This document shows positions 36,053-47,270 of a DNA stretch of 64,000 bases, piece after piece (positions within the stretch are counted from its first letter, which is position 1; the number at the start of each line of letters is the position of its first letter). A program made the position numbers and the translations under genes. The stretch is from contig OX419757.1 of assembly GCA_948567375.1 (NCBI GenBank), positions 72,361,836-72,425,835 on the forward strand. The letters are read 5' to 3'. Below the pieces are notes generated by a model. The model had not been told where the DNA came from and did not search any database. It saw only the letters and a list, made by a program, of their open reading frames with translations. Origin of the DNA: Lunularia cruciata (lineage: Eukaryota; Streptophyta; Marchantiopsida; Lunulariales; Lunulariaceae).

Positions 36053-36060
36053 TATAAAAG
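36053..36060 (+). promoter_or_regulatory. TATA box of the GH63 gene
   Basis: TATAAAAG in GAGGGTATAAAAGGCGCG. Transcription would begin near 36085. It lies 1.3 kb upstream of the main coding exon, consistent with a leader that contains an intron. Confidence 0.6.
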
Positions 36061-36547
36061 GCGCGCTCTGCAATTGTTGTAACATCATAACTTGTTTTTT
36101 CTACAATTCTGCATTGTGCTCTTTGCGCAACAAGAAATTGAAGAGAAGAGTCGGGTGGGTTCGTGTGTTACGTGCGTTGCGTTCGTTGCGTTCATCGGTT
36201 TACGATTCCGTTTTGCGTTCTTGGTGCGTCTGCCTCTCTATTCTTCTTCCTGGCGCTTTCTCTGGCTCTTCCTTGCCTCACATTGCTGGCTTCATCTTGT
36301 TTCGATGGTTCGGTGGCCGAATTCAGTTCCCCTGAGACAGCCCAACATTTTTCTGACCGTTCTTCGGCGCGCTTCCGACGCTTGGGGTGAAATCCTTCAG
36401 CCCGTGTGACATTTTCAATTTTTGGGGAAATGTTACCAGTGCGAGTTCTCATCCGTTACTATGATTGCGGCCGTCCTTCCTCTTGGGAGTCCATGAGACG
36501 CAGGATTGTGCATCTGCACCATCCTGGTTCCTTCAGACCCATCATCG

Positions 36548-36968
36548 CTATGGGAAACAATGCTGTGTTAAGAATGCCGGCAATCTTCTTACACGGGAGA
36601 TAATTTCACTACCGCGAAATATTGTCCAGCGTACCCGGCTCGACACACTGTGACATACTTTGCCTATTGAGAATTTAAGAATGTCACAGAACCAGTACAA
36701 ATTTTGTACTTCTTTTCTGCTCTGTTCTCCGGGTGTGTAAATTTTGGGAGCCATCTCTAACAGTTCCTCGAGCATTTTCTGAGAATTGAGAAACAGATCC
36801 TGTTTCTTTTGATTTTCTACATGCGTCTCCTCTGCTAGCAATCGAGTCTTTGCTCTGCAGTGAAATTACCTCATCAACAATACATCCTGCGAGGCTTTGA
36901 GCTTGGCAGGCATGTCCTGTCTGGAAGGACGAGGCACGTTCGTGCCATAGGCACTAACGTTGCTCATA
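36548..36968 (-). pseudogene. Short coding-like segment antisense to the GH63 leader
   Basis: On the minus strand, an ATG near 36968 opens MSNVSAYGTNVPRPSRQD and reads to a stop at about 36868, interrupted by GTAATTTCACTGCAG. It then reads on in the same frame to 36548 with helical, charged sequence (ENQKKQDLFLNSQKMLEELL, EMAPKIYTPGEQ). The composition looks like real protein, but I recognise no family and no partner exons. It may be a gene fragment, or chance within a 5' leader intron. Confidence 0.3.
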
Positions 36969-37324
36969 GACAGACCTTTCTGAAGATCGTATCATGAACT
37001 CAAACCACGCACCGGAAATATCGATTTCTGGTGGAGAAAGTGACCTCGCCGGCGGCGATATTATCGTTGAAATCTTGCAAACGTAGTACTCAGGAATGTC
37101 TTTTCTTGCTTCCGTGTCAACATGCCAATGTCGTGTTACTTGGAGACTGGACGCTCGCTAAATACTATTAATGAACTGTTTTCTGTAGCAACAGGAATCT
37201 TGTTTTGATTTTGGTTGCGAGCAAGTGCCAGTTCAGTAGCACAGAGCTGACTTCTGGATAACTCTCATGATTTTTAACAAGTAGTCTACATATACAGCAA
37301 TTCTGATGTTTTCGACGTGGAATT

Positions 37325-37337
37325 TTTGTTTCTTCAG
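37325..37337 (+). other. Probable 3' splice site before the GH63 coding exon
   Basis: A T-rich tract then TTTCTTCAG followed by GTCCCTC. The 5' splice site in the leader (36085-37300) could not be chosen; candidates are weak. Confidence 0.5.
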
Positions 37338-37364
37338 GTCCCTCAAGAAGCACGGGGTCTGTCA

Positions 37365-39014
37365 ATGCCTATGCAGTTGCAGTCACTCGCAATATCTGCC
37401 GCGGCCCTTGATGGAACTTTAGTCACGGGTCCATCCTTGGAATTGTTTTCAAGTGTTGATAAACTTACGAGCCTTTCAGTCAGCAACACTTCATCAGCGG
37501 CGATGTCGAAAGTCGCATCTGCAACATCCGTGCAAGGGCTTGTAGCGTCGGGCTTCGCCTGCACCAATGTAGTGGCCGACATGGATGATCTTTTGAAAGC
37601 TAGCAGCTTTGTTTCAGCAGCAACGCCTGTACCTGCCTTGATGGTAACCAAAGACATCACCGATGGTGGGCAGAAAGTGTCCGAGAATCAGGCTATAGCT
37701 CTCCGGAACGACAGCTCTAGACCAGGAGCTAACGCTCCCGGAAAATATGCTGCCATCATCGAGGCATCCAAAGAGATTCTGATGGAGAACGACCGTGGTG
37801 GCTACACCATCCCTGCGAAGGGGCTGTACCCTTACCAATGGAATTGGGATTCAGCTCTCGTAGCTCTGGGCTGGGCCAGTCTTGACGAGACGCGTGCATG
37901 GGAGGAGCTAGAGAAGTTGATGTCCGCGCAGTGGAACGACGGTATGGTGCCACACATTGTTTTCCACAAACCGAGTCCAACTTACTTTCCTGGACCCGAA
38001 ATCTGGGGATCAGTTGAGAGCCCCAGAGGCAGCACCGGTATCACCCAGCCGCCAGTGGCAGCCATCTCCGTAAGAAGATTGTTTGAGTCTGCCCAAGATA
38101 AAGTCTTGGCCCTCCGAATGGCTTCAGAGCTTTTCCCCAAGCTCTTGGCATGGCACCGATGGTTCTACAAGGCCAGAGATCCCCAAGGAACCGGCCTCGT
38201 TGCTACCCTCCACCCTTGGGAGAGTGGAATGGATAACAGTCCTGCATGGGACGAAGCGTTGGAGCGTGTTCCCGTCTCCAACCTCCCTCCTTACGAGAGA
38301 AGGGATCTAGGCCACGTCAATTCTGCCATGCGTCCCCGTAAGGAAGAGTACGACCGCTACCTTACCTTGGTCTACCTCTTCCGTGGAGCTGACTACGACT
38401 TGAAGAAGCTCTATCACCTATCCCCTTTCAGGGTCACCGATCTCTGTACCAACAGCGTTCTACACCGAGCGAACCTCGACCTCCAGTGGCTGGCAAGGCA
38501 ACTGGGTAGAGATGATGCCGCCGAGGAGATCGGGAGCTGGATTCTGAAGACTCAGCTCGCTTTCAATTCCCTCTACGATCCTACGGCTGCCATCTACAAA
38601 TGCAGGGACCAGCTCACCGGGGAAATGATCGAAGCCAATACTTCCGCCGGGTTTCTGCCTCTGTTCGCCCGGGTGGCAGATCAAGCTCAGGCTGCCGCCA
38701 TTGCGGCCACTCTCGAACGGTGGTTGAAGAAAGTCAAGTACGGCGTTCCGTCATGTGACCCTACTGATGCAAGGTTCGAACCCTTGAGATATTGGAGGGG
38801 TCCAGTGTGGGCCATTGTTAATTGGATGATCACAGATGGTTTAAGGGCCTACGGCTTCGATGCGCTTGCCGAAACCGTGGAGCTTCATACTCTCGAACTC
38901 GTCGAGCAGCACGGTATCTACGAGTACTTCAACCCGGTTACCGGAGCAGGTGCAGGAGGCAGCTACTTCTCTTGGACGGCAGCGATGTGCCTTGCTTGGA
39001 TCGTTAGACACTAA
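37365..39014 (+). CDS. MGH: GH63 glycoside hydrolase, mannosylglycerate hydrolase type
   Basis: Predicted to hydrolyse mannosylglycerate (and probably glucosylglycerate), compatible solutes, to the sugar and glycerate. The (alpha/alpha)6 catalytic domain covers about residues 127-549, near the usual 420-450 of bacterial and Selaginella enzymes. Key motifs are GLYPYQWNWDSA (153-164), GITQPPV (225-231), HPWESGMDNSPAWD (283-296, Asp290 expected general acid), YWRGPVWAIVNW (476-487) and IYEYFNP (518-524, Glu520 expected base). The first 125 residues are Ser/Ala/Val-rich and unlike the family; they could be a plastid transit peptide. The frame is open from 37317, but TTTGTTTCTTCAG ending at 37337 looks like a 3' splice site, so that Met is probably intronic. 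I chose 37365; 37371 or an upstream exon are possible. The exon is clearly GC-richer than its surroundings. Activity is inferred from motifs. Confidence 0.9.
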   Translation: MPMQLQSLAISAAALDGTLVTGPSLELFSSVDKLTSLSVSNTSSAAMSKVASATSVQGLVASGFACTNVVADMDDLLKASSFVSAATPVPALMVTKDITDGGQKVSENQAIALRNDSSRPGANAPGKYAAIIEASKEILMENDRGGYTIPAKGLYPYQWNWDSALVALGWASLDETRAWEELEKLMSAQWNDGMVPHIVFHKPSPTYFPGPEIWGSVESPRGSTGITQPPVAAISVRRLFESAQDKVLALRMASELFPKLLAWHRWFYKARDPQGTGLVATLHPWESGMDNSPAWDEALERVPVSNLPPYERRDLGHVNSAMRPRKEEYDRYLTLVYLFRGADYDLKKLYHLSPFRVTDLCTNSVLHRANLDLQWLARQLGRDDAAEEIGSWILKTQLAFNSLYDPTAAIYKCRDQLTGEMIEANTSAGFLPLFARVADQAQAAAIAATLERWLKKVKYGVPSCDPTDARFEPLRYWRGPVWAIVNWMITDGLRAYGFDALAETVELHTLELVEQHGIYEYFNPVTGAGAGGSYFSWTAAMCLAWIVRH

Positions 39015-39340
39015 TTCAACGCAAAGATTCTTCTCCCACTCTGAGCTGCCGCGTACACGTAAACAACCATTTTTTAGCTCATCTTACATCCATTGATTCT
39101 CTTCCCCACACGCTCTCCCCGCAGCCATACCTCCCTTTCCCGCGAAGTGCTCTCGTTGATTTACAAATCAAGAGCGGCGTTATTCTTTCTATCACTTCCT
39201 ATCACTGCGTTCAAGGCCTGCCTTCCGTTGTCTTAATCAATAAGCCCGGCAGTTGCTGATATATCATGCCTAAGTGTCGGATAGATGATCATGTGAGCTA
39301 TACATTGAACATGTGATTGTGGAGTAGGTCAAAAAACGCG
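39015..39340 (+). other. GH63 3' untranslated and downstream region
   Basis: T/C-rich sequence after the stop. A candidate polyadenylation context (CTTAATCAATAAGCC) is near 39230-39245. No terminator can be defined with confidence. Confidence 0.4.
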
Positions 39341-39499
39341 TCAGAATTCACCATAGATTATAGCACGGTAGTACCGCACAAGAGTTTTGGCAGGATTAGG
39401 CTGAAACTCCTTAGTTGAGCCTGTCAATTCAGGCGCTACCACCGCCGGTGAGGAGGACTTATCCTTACCAGTCATTTCGATGTCTCCCATTTGAGGCAT
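39341..39499 (-). pseudogene. 52-codon coding-like fragment
   Basis: Minus strand from the ATG ending at 39499 (MPQMGDIEMTGKDKSSSPAV) to the end LVRYYRAIIYGEF, stop at 39341. It has balanced, protein-like composition and a possible splice donor (ATG|GTGAAT) before the last codons. It may be a stranded first exon or fragment. No family recognised. Confidence 0.3.
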
Positions 39500-41044
39500 T
39501 GCAGACTTAATCCCATCTGCCTATTGTACCTCCTCAGTTCTTTTCCTTAAACATGTTCTGTAATTTGTAACTATCATCAGCCATCCCTCCATCCATCTTT
39601 GTTAGTCAGGTGGCCACTCTGTTCCAAGTGCTGTCAGCAATGCACCTGTTGTACCTTTAGTCTAGTACTTTTGAATCCCGAAAGTTTTGGACAGCCTTTC
39701 CATGTCCGAATGATTTGATTCCACAGTTATCTCTTTCAAAGGAAATGACTCGAAACGAGCCCAGAAGAAGTAATCTTCTCCTTTCTCCTCTTTCGACTGC
39801 CACGCATCCAATTTACAGGATTCCCTCGTTTTGGTTGCTTATCCTTCTATGACCCTTCCATTGTGCACAACTGAACAAGCACTTAGAAGGGTCTAGAATG
39901 ATTGCCCGGAAAGATGGATTCTGTGTCATTTGTACTCGTGGAGCCATAACTCTGCTGCTTGACAATCTTCGCCTTTCTGATTCACCTGACAAGCGAAATC
40001 TAAATGCTGAAGCTCGCCATCTGAAGGGTCCTGCAGCCTTGCCTTATACCCAGGCCAAATGAAGCACGCAAACTTAACTCACATGCTTCTTTTACTTAAT
40101 CCATCCAATTGTGAGAGAAATGGCAGTTTCTTAGTTGGCTTAACGGCTGAGAAAGTTTCGCCAAAACCAGCATAATCACGTGGATAAAGCAAAGACGGAC
40201 ACATTGCGTTCCAAAAAAATGACGAAAATTTCTGACGAAAATTTCTCGAATCACACAAATAACTATCATTAAACAGATAACACTTGCCGGAACATGTCAA
40301 CATACGCGCGTGGACAAATCCATACAATACGCTTGCGCCATTTCTGCGAGGTTTTGTTACGCGCCTTCAGCACACACCTCATCAATCCTTGTCAAGAATA
40401 TCGAAGGTACAGAGATATTCTCCAATATAAACATACAAAACAAAACAACTTTCGCCGTCCCGAGCACAACTTAACAAAGAAACGCATACTCATATCGACT
40501 CTAACTACTCATCCCCTCATCCGGGGTGAGCTAAGATGCCAGAATGGATACATCATTGGTTCAATCAGTACATACTTTAGATACATTGCACGAGAGGCAT
40601 GTATGTAAAGTATGTTTATCGACTCGTTTCACAACACATAAGAATATATAAAAGCTTTCAGTGAGCATCACCAACAGATTGCTATCGGGATACTTCTTTC
40701 ATTTTTTTACATTCTTCAAATTTGACTTCGCTCCCCTTTACTCGGCATGCTACAATATCCTTTGGGTTTCCCTCGAAAGGATAGCGATATGAGTTTACGT
40801 GATGAAATATTTATGATATCTTTCGTACAAGCAGACTACTCAAACACAGAAATACTGATTTGAATTCTATCTGATCTGAATGTAAACCCACACGTAAAAC
40901 TGCTACTATGGTGAAGTCAGAAGTATTCATATACAAGCAACTCCGATGAGAATGCAGAACTCTGAAGATTCCAAACTTCCTCCTCGGTAAGATGCGGACC
41001 GTGATGGACATTATCATAACTTTCATGTTGCTTTTCTGTACGTT
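39500..41044. other. No gene seen
   Basis: Mixed-composition DNA. A small direct duplication GACGAAAATTTCT occurs at about 40219-40245. The frame at 40294-40608 has no domain. Confidence 0.45.
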
Positions 41045-41200
41045 CGACTTGCATAGCTCAGATATCTTAAGTGCGGTAGGACAGATTTCTCATATAGACT
41101 CTATTCGGGCTTAGCCCCATTTTGCGTTTTTCGTCCCTCTCTCGTTCGGCTTGAATGATGGGGTCTTCCCTTTCTCCTTTTCTGTATCCCCATAATTCTC
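41045..41200 (+). mobile_element. 5'-truncated tail of the endonuclease-bearing LINE
   Basis: CTTGCATAGCTCAGATATCTTAAGTGCGGTAGGACAGATTTCTCATAT and the following phrases match the 3' region of the elements at 58.63-58.80 and 63.67-63.82 kb. Similarity starts abruptly near 41048 with none of the coding part, the normal form of an incompletely reverse-transcribed LINE. Confidence 0.6.
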
Positions 41201-42012
41201 ACGTCACTCTTCCGGCGGTTCCCCACGAAGACGGTACCCGGTTCCGGCAAGTATTTGAAGTATTTCTCTAATCCTACACTCTGTGCCGGGTGATAAACAA
41301 GATACGTCATCGAACATTCACGACAATTCATGTCACTACAATAACCGGTAACCTTCAAGGAACTCAGTAAGAGCACAGCCTTAAAATAAGTTTGCCGATC
41401 CCGCACGTTATGCTGTACGCGTATGTCATGCTCCGAAAGCAGGGTATACGTTCCCTTCATCCTGGTCAGCCTCTGTTGACTCGGACCACTTGACGTTCCT
41501 TGAGACGGTTGCGTCATCGTCAACACGACGATGAACTAGATATAGGTAACCACGCCAATCCCTGCTGTACATTCTCTGTTGCTAGGCTGGCTTTCCGCGC
41601 CCTGATTCGTTCCCACATTCTAGAAAGCGTCCTATCGGTGGTAGTGGAGGTACCTACGCTGTCTCCAGTACGACAAGCGCTGGCTTTTATAGCAAATTAC
41701 TCGGGAATGCCTGGTGCCAAATCCACAAGTGTAGATTTGAGTCTTTGACAAGCTAGAATTACCTTTTTACGTCGACAAGTTACCTTCTACACGTGGAAAT
41801 GAAAGTATAATCCCAATTCTTAGAGCTCACGTAGTTCCTTTCGAGTACTGTAGTTTACTTCCAACCAGGTATTTCAACTTGGAGATTTTTAAATTTTAAC
41901 AATCAAAGAGAAAAGAGAGAGGCATTGTGTGGTTCAGAAACAGGTGGTGTCAGACCAGTTGCTGACAACTTTGTTCGAGTATACGAGTCCTACTCATATC
42001 CAACTTGGAAAT

Positions 42013-42140
42013 ATAGAAGGGAGTAGAAGAGAAACAAATTTTGTATAATAATTGGAGATATCTCTTATCTCGTAAAATAGAAGGGAGTAGAAGAGAAACA
42101 AATTTTATATAATAATTGGAGATATCTCTTATCTCGTAAA
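42013..42140. repeat. 64-bp tandem duplication
   Basis: Copies 42013-42076 and 42077-42140 differ by one base (TTGTATAATA against TTATATAATA). The near identity points to a recent event. Confidence 0.95.
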
Positions 42141-43702
42141 CATTTTGGAAATTAAATGTAGATGGTGTATGCAAAATATTTACACTAGATCAACCTTCAA
42201 ACTCAGTCTAGACTACTCAAGATTTGTAGAACTTTTTTCTCGACATCAAACATATGCCAATGAAAGAATATTATTTCGCTACAAGTAGACTACTCCAATT
42301 TTGTATACTTTCTTTTGGCACTAGACATGTGGAATGAAAATGTAAACTCTTTTCTGGGAGTAGATATACAGACATTTGGACAACAGTATGTCAATTTTTT
42401 AATCATTAATAATAAGTCAATATCAAATAATTATGACCAGTAAAGATAATGGTCAAATATTCAATGAGAAATTCGTTGAATATTGTAAAATAAACTCTTT
42501 AGTATCATGATTATAAATAAAAGTAAAAATAATCTTAGATTAACTTCTAAATCAAATCAATTACTAGATTATATAGTTAAAATTTTTTGAGACTATATTG
42601 TTAACACTAAGTGAGTAGTCCTTCCACTATATATGTATCTAACTTAAAGGTTAAGACTCGGTAAAACAGGATGATAATATCTGTGCGTTATCTTAAAGAA
42701 GAGAAGAGCCAAATTTAAAAGTACTCATACAATGTGTTGAATTTTTGAATGTAAATTGCAGACGAAAAGTAACTGGTAGTAAGGACTTCTTAATACATAT
42801 CTCAGTTTTGCAGAAATCAAACTATTTCAGCACATACATATCAATGACGACTCTTGGATAGATAGGATTGTGTTCTAACAGAGTAAGTAAATATTGCCCC
42901 ATCAACCAGAATAAACTGTGATTATTGACTCTGATACAAGGTTGGAATCAGGTGGATGAGACACTTGTCCATCATACTCACATATGATGATGTTATAGTT
43001 TCAAACGCATATCCACCATCAATATGAGAAACAAAGTTAATATCTACACAAATCATCAGCCTTGTTCTCATGCCTAGATGAACAGATTATGTCATCTCTG
43101 ATATGACTGCATTTCACTAAGCATAACTATGTTAGTGAACAGGCTTGGCGAATGTTTTTCCGATTCGTCAGTTATTAATTGTCGACAACATCTCAACTTA
43201 GGATGAATTGTAATAAGGAGTCATAGTTCATGATCATTCTTGTGAATATAAGTGAAATCAAAGTAGTTCGTCCAACCACGGATTTAGATTTGAGAAATCA
43301 AACTTCACACATTGGAAGGCGTTAATTTTGTTTATTAACTTAAGTAGAAGGTTCAGTGTGTCACAAATTAGTTATAGGAACTTCGTTGTGGATGATCGAG
43401 AAACTACTTATGACAATGAAGAACGAAAATCAGAATGCCAGCAGAGCACCACCATCTTATCAATCCCGGCATGGGATGCATTGGCATGTTTCTCATGTCA
43501 CTCGTGTCATGCATGCATGTCTTATGTTCTGTCATGTCATGGACACCTTTTCTCGTTGTGGAAATGTGAAATTATAGATCATGGTAAAGTATTGCAACCA
43601 ATGCATGGAATAACTCCACATTCTTTTGTCTGACTGTACCGCAGATGGTCTCTTCCACTTCTTGTTGCTTACTCAGCCCGGCTGTTTGCTCATCGAGCGA
43701 GC

Positions 43703-43720
43703 GAGAGAGAGAGAGAGAGA
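43703..43720. repeat. (GA)n microsatellite
   Basis: Nine GA units after GAGCGAGC. Confidence 0.95.
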
Positions 43721-44289
43721 TATGTCCTTACAAGTGATCTTTGAAGGAATTTGTTTCGTCCATCAATAAAAATCCTTGACATGGTCACAGGAGAATGTGG
43801 ACATTCACTTCTAATTGCATACTATTGTCTCCGCCCTCGATTTCTGTCAAGTAAAGATGAGTGCCAAATAACACTTCGGGACAAAAAGTCAGGTTATCTT
43901 ATAAGTCAGACTTCCTGTGACCAATTCACAAATCCTACGTGAATAGACATCGCTGCTTCCCAGATATATACTTCGGACGAGCCTGAACGTTGCATCTACT
44001 GTAGACGCTTTGATTACTGAGACATTTAGTCTAAGAGCCTACGAAGCGAACCTTAAATCTGCAAAAAGAACATGTGGCCTATAGTTACACCAAAAGCAAC
44101 GTCAGCAGGATTACTGTAATCGACATCTTGCTTCGAATTCACTTCGTCTTAGGCAAATTTAAAGCTTTCTGCCGTGAAAATGGTTTTCAGTAACTGTTCT
44201 GTAAGCTACTTCTGGTCCAGCTCGAGAGCGTAACTCGTCATTGTGTGCACATTGCTATGAGGTCAGGAGAGCCATTCAGCTCGAAAATA

Positions 44290-44840
44290 TTTGATGATCT
44301 CTCCTGATTATCCTGTAAACACATGATATATTCACTAAAGCTTTTACCTTTGGCCGAAACCTTTCTCAGGCGCGACTTCTGTGAGATATGGCACAGGTTA
44401 TGTCTTCTTCATCTTTCGTCAGCGGAACGAAGGCTTCGGAAAATGTGTCCCATAGACGAGTGGGATTGGGATAGGACTGAAAGCCGCTTAATGGCAGAGA
44501 CATCAAGACTTACTGTAGAATTACCTTCACCTGTACATCAACTACGATCCTCCCTCTGAAGGCCGAACTACAACCTTGCAGAGAGACACTTACTAAGGAC
44601 TTGTGTGCATAAAGTACACTTAACTGCGACTACAAACCGTTCAAAATCTTAATAGCAAATCCTCTGAATAAATCTCAGCTCATGCTGCCGAGATTTATGG
44701 AGGCATTTGGCCGCAAAGACTATGTGACATAGAAATGTGTGCAACTGTAGAACGTGTCATGTTTGCAGTGGATAAATCCAACTTTTATCGAGTAATGGAT
44801 TACGACATCAGTTTATGCTACAGCTGATGCAACTATCACA
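44290..44840 (+). pseudogene. F-box protein pseudogene 1
   Basis: It aligns with the intact gene at 54911. FDDLS, stop, then LLPLAETFLRRDFCEIWHR (44290-44400) matches FDDLP...SLPLLDTFLRRDVCKKWNK. Later frames give EILTKDLCA and KILIANPLNKSQLMLPRFME (about 44640-44705), matching RIFVANPLNRSCRLLPDLLK, then ATVERVMFAVDKSNFYRVM, matching GVEAVRLSVDESSYKVWIM. The TGA near 44305 and several shifts disable it. Confidence 0.8.
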
Positions 44841-46590
44841 ATCGAGGATGAACCCTGCTTCATATATATGACATTGTGCATATGATTTTTTGTCTAATAC
44901 TTGGATTCTAACAAGGTAAAATCAGTTGACGAGAAATAGGAAACAAACTAGAAATTCTAGAGACTTCAGATGGAAGTGACAATTTATTTGCTCTATGTCA
45001 TCACTCATTATCCTTCATGGAGAACGGAAACTTTGTAGATGAAATGGATGCCTGCCTCACCTATTCATGGTAATAGTCATTGCACTGAGTATCCTCTTGC
45101 TTTTGTTCTAGTATGGATAAGGGAGACGTTTGAGTAGAGAATTCGAAACTCGTTAGTACTCTGTGTCTTTGTAAGGAGAGGTTTCCGTGCAGATTGTACT
45201 CAGTGAACATTTCCTTCGGAGATGGTAAGTACCTTACCATTCATGAAATGAATCTCAAATGTCGCATGTGCTATCTTGGAATAAGGGTAAACTAAATAAC
45301 GTTTCATTCTCTTGATGGAAGGAAAGCTAGCTAGTGATCGATTACAAGGAAAGCTCTGAAGACAGTGTCTGTATTTGGAAAGCCTAGTTAACATTGCTGC
45401 ATATACCGGACGAAAATTATATTCGAACGCAGATTTAAATCGTTTTAAGCTAGTCCGTGTGGTGGGAACAAAGATTCTGAAGGGAAACTACCTGTGCGCA
45501 CGATAGGTGACATGTTCCAGTACAAGTCCCAAAGGCGAAGCACATGTGACTGCAAATTCCTCTAGATGATCTTCAGTGTTTTGCAATGTGGTCAAGCAAC
45601 GAACAGAACTCTAATCTTCTTAGCAGGCTTTTGTAGCAGACACCCGTTATCGATTATCGTTGATGCACCGTGGAATACTTCTGCATAACTGAGGAACAGA
45701 GGTAGGAACATGGGCCATCAGAACGTAGTGTCTTTTTCACAACCACAGGCTCGTATTAGTCACAAGATGCGGGAACGTGATTATAAATACTAAAAACTAG
45801 AAAACTTTGCCATTCTTCGACATATAGTGGCGACTTTATTGACGCAAAAGAGAACTCAGTATATCTGCTCTGCTGGTTACCTTCTATTAGAAACTTCGGA
45901 TATTCTAGAAAGTAGTTCCGTGTTACATTGCAGTTCTGAATGAGAGCCAGGAAGGGATCATCCTCGATAATCTCGACCTGATGACAGAAAAATGTGATTC
46001 TAAGTGAACACTATGTGCTTAACCTTCTGTCAAATGGAGAAATATGAGGCTGAGAATCAGTAAGAAAAGATCATTCCACGGGAAAGAGCCCATTGTATGT
46101 GAAAGACCTATGACGACCAACTAACTTAAAGAGGAACGACTAACGAGTAGGAAAGAACCCGATGATGTTTCAGGGCAAAAGGTAGAGACATTTCATTCCG
46201 GTCCAGGTTTAGGATCGTGATCGTAATCTATCCCCGAGCAGTCCATTTCGTCTTTGAAATTTTGTTGTACGCAAATTATGACTGTGTCTTGAGGAACGAG
46301 GGAGGATATGACCTACGAAGCACATGGTACCTGTAGAGGAAAAATTTTTGGTCTAGCTACATCATAGCAGTGAAAAGTCGGCAGGTTCGCTTTGAGTTTT
46401 ACTTCGCCAACTGATTTGTGATACAGATCCTTACAGGGAAAATTATAGGCAAAGCCTTCTGTCGTTATGAGATGGTGAGAATATGTTTTGTCCTATAATC
46501 ATATAATTGAAGGAAGTGTTTTATCAAGCTCCAAAGGTGTCATTTTGCTATGAAATCAGGTGAGAAGGAAATCAAAGCATCCAATGAACG
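44841..46590. other. No gene seen
   Basis: No domain-bearing frame on either strand. It may include further decayed F-box 3' sequence that I could not align. Confidence 0.45.
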
Positions 46591-47270
46591 CTCTAGTTTG
46601 GCGATATTCCCCCTCACGTTCTAGTAAAGATCCTTGAACTTTTACCTGGCATTATACATACTTTCGGCGCGAAGTCTGCAAGAACTGGAGCAGAACTGTG
46701 TCTTGCTCGTCCACCAGCGGAAAAAAGGCTTGGTTACTGCAAAAGTTGCCGGGGCGATTTAACGTTGGTTGGTTTTGAGAGGTAGGTGGAAAATAGTTGA
46801 ACATCGCTCCAGTGAAAATTCACCATCAACTGATGTTTATCTTCACCTCTTTATGGACTATGGTCCTCCTGCACAACAGATTCATTCAGCTTAGCTGAAA
46901 GATACTAAGAAAGGACTTTTTGCATAGAAGACATGTACTTCGGTTTGGCACCCTCAAATTGTCTGCAGCAAACCTTTTGAATAGATCCATGCGCACACTG
47001 CGAAGTCTTCTGGAGGCGTTATCCCTCGAGGTAGGTGGAATAAAAAGGAATGTAAGATAATTTAGGCTTGAACTGGATAAAACCAACTATTAAATGGTTT
47101 GGATGATTGCGTCGGTTTATCCTGAAAGGTTAGGAAAAGCGACAAACACGTTATATATCTGTGTTTGATTCCATCCCGAACGCCTGGAATCTAATGAGAA
47201 GACAGCCGTGTTTACCATGAGCAGACTCTCAGCCAGCGTACTTATAGTTACTGAACGATTCACCTTTTAA
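46590..47270 (+). pseudogene. F-box protein pseudogene 2
   Basis: GDIPPHVLVKILELLPGIIHTF, then after a shift FRREVCKNWSRTVSCSS (46595-46740), aligns with the F-box of the intact gene. Further on, HLFMDYGPPAQQIHSA and KDTKKGLFA (about 46850-46925) align with LYVNCMPPFDELVRA and EDTEKGLLC, then ANLLNRSMRTLRSLLEALS (about 46970-47025) with ANPLNRSCRLLPDLLKQF, and ISVFDSIPNAWNL (about 47155-47190) with VSVYDSSSDSWTL. Frames shift at least three times. Confidence 0.8.

Larger units (their letters stand above)
41201..44289. other. No gene seen
   Basis: AT-rich from about 41760. It contains the 64-base tandem duplication and a GA microsatellite listed separately. The frames at 41101-41526 (minus) and 43328-43633 (plus) have no recognisable domain; the first overlaps the LINE tail. 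Confidence 0.45.

Noticed and set aside
38773-38783. GGTTCGAACCC, a tRNA B-box-like word
   Set aside because: It lies inside the GH63 coding exon and has no A-box or cloverleaf around it.
41101-41526. 141-codon minus-strand open frame
   Set aside because: Its 3' part is antisense to the LINE tail; composition is not convincing.
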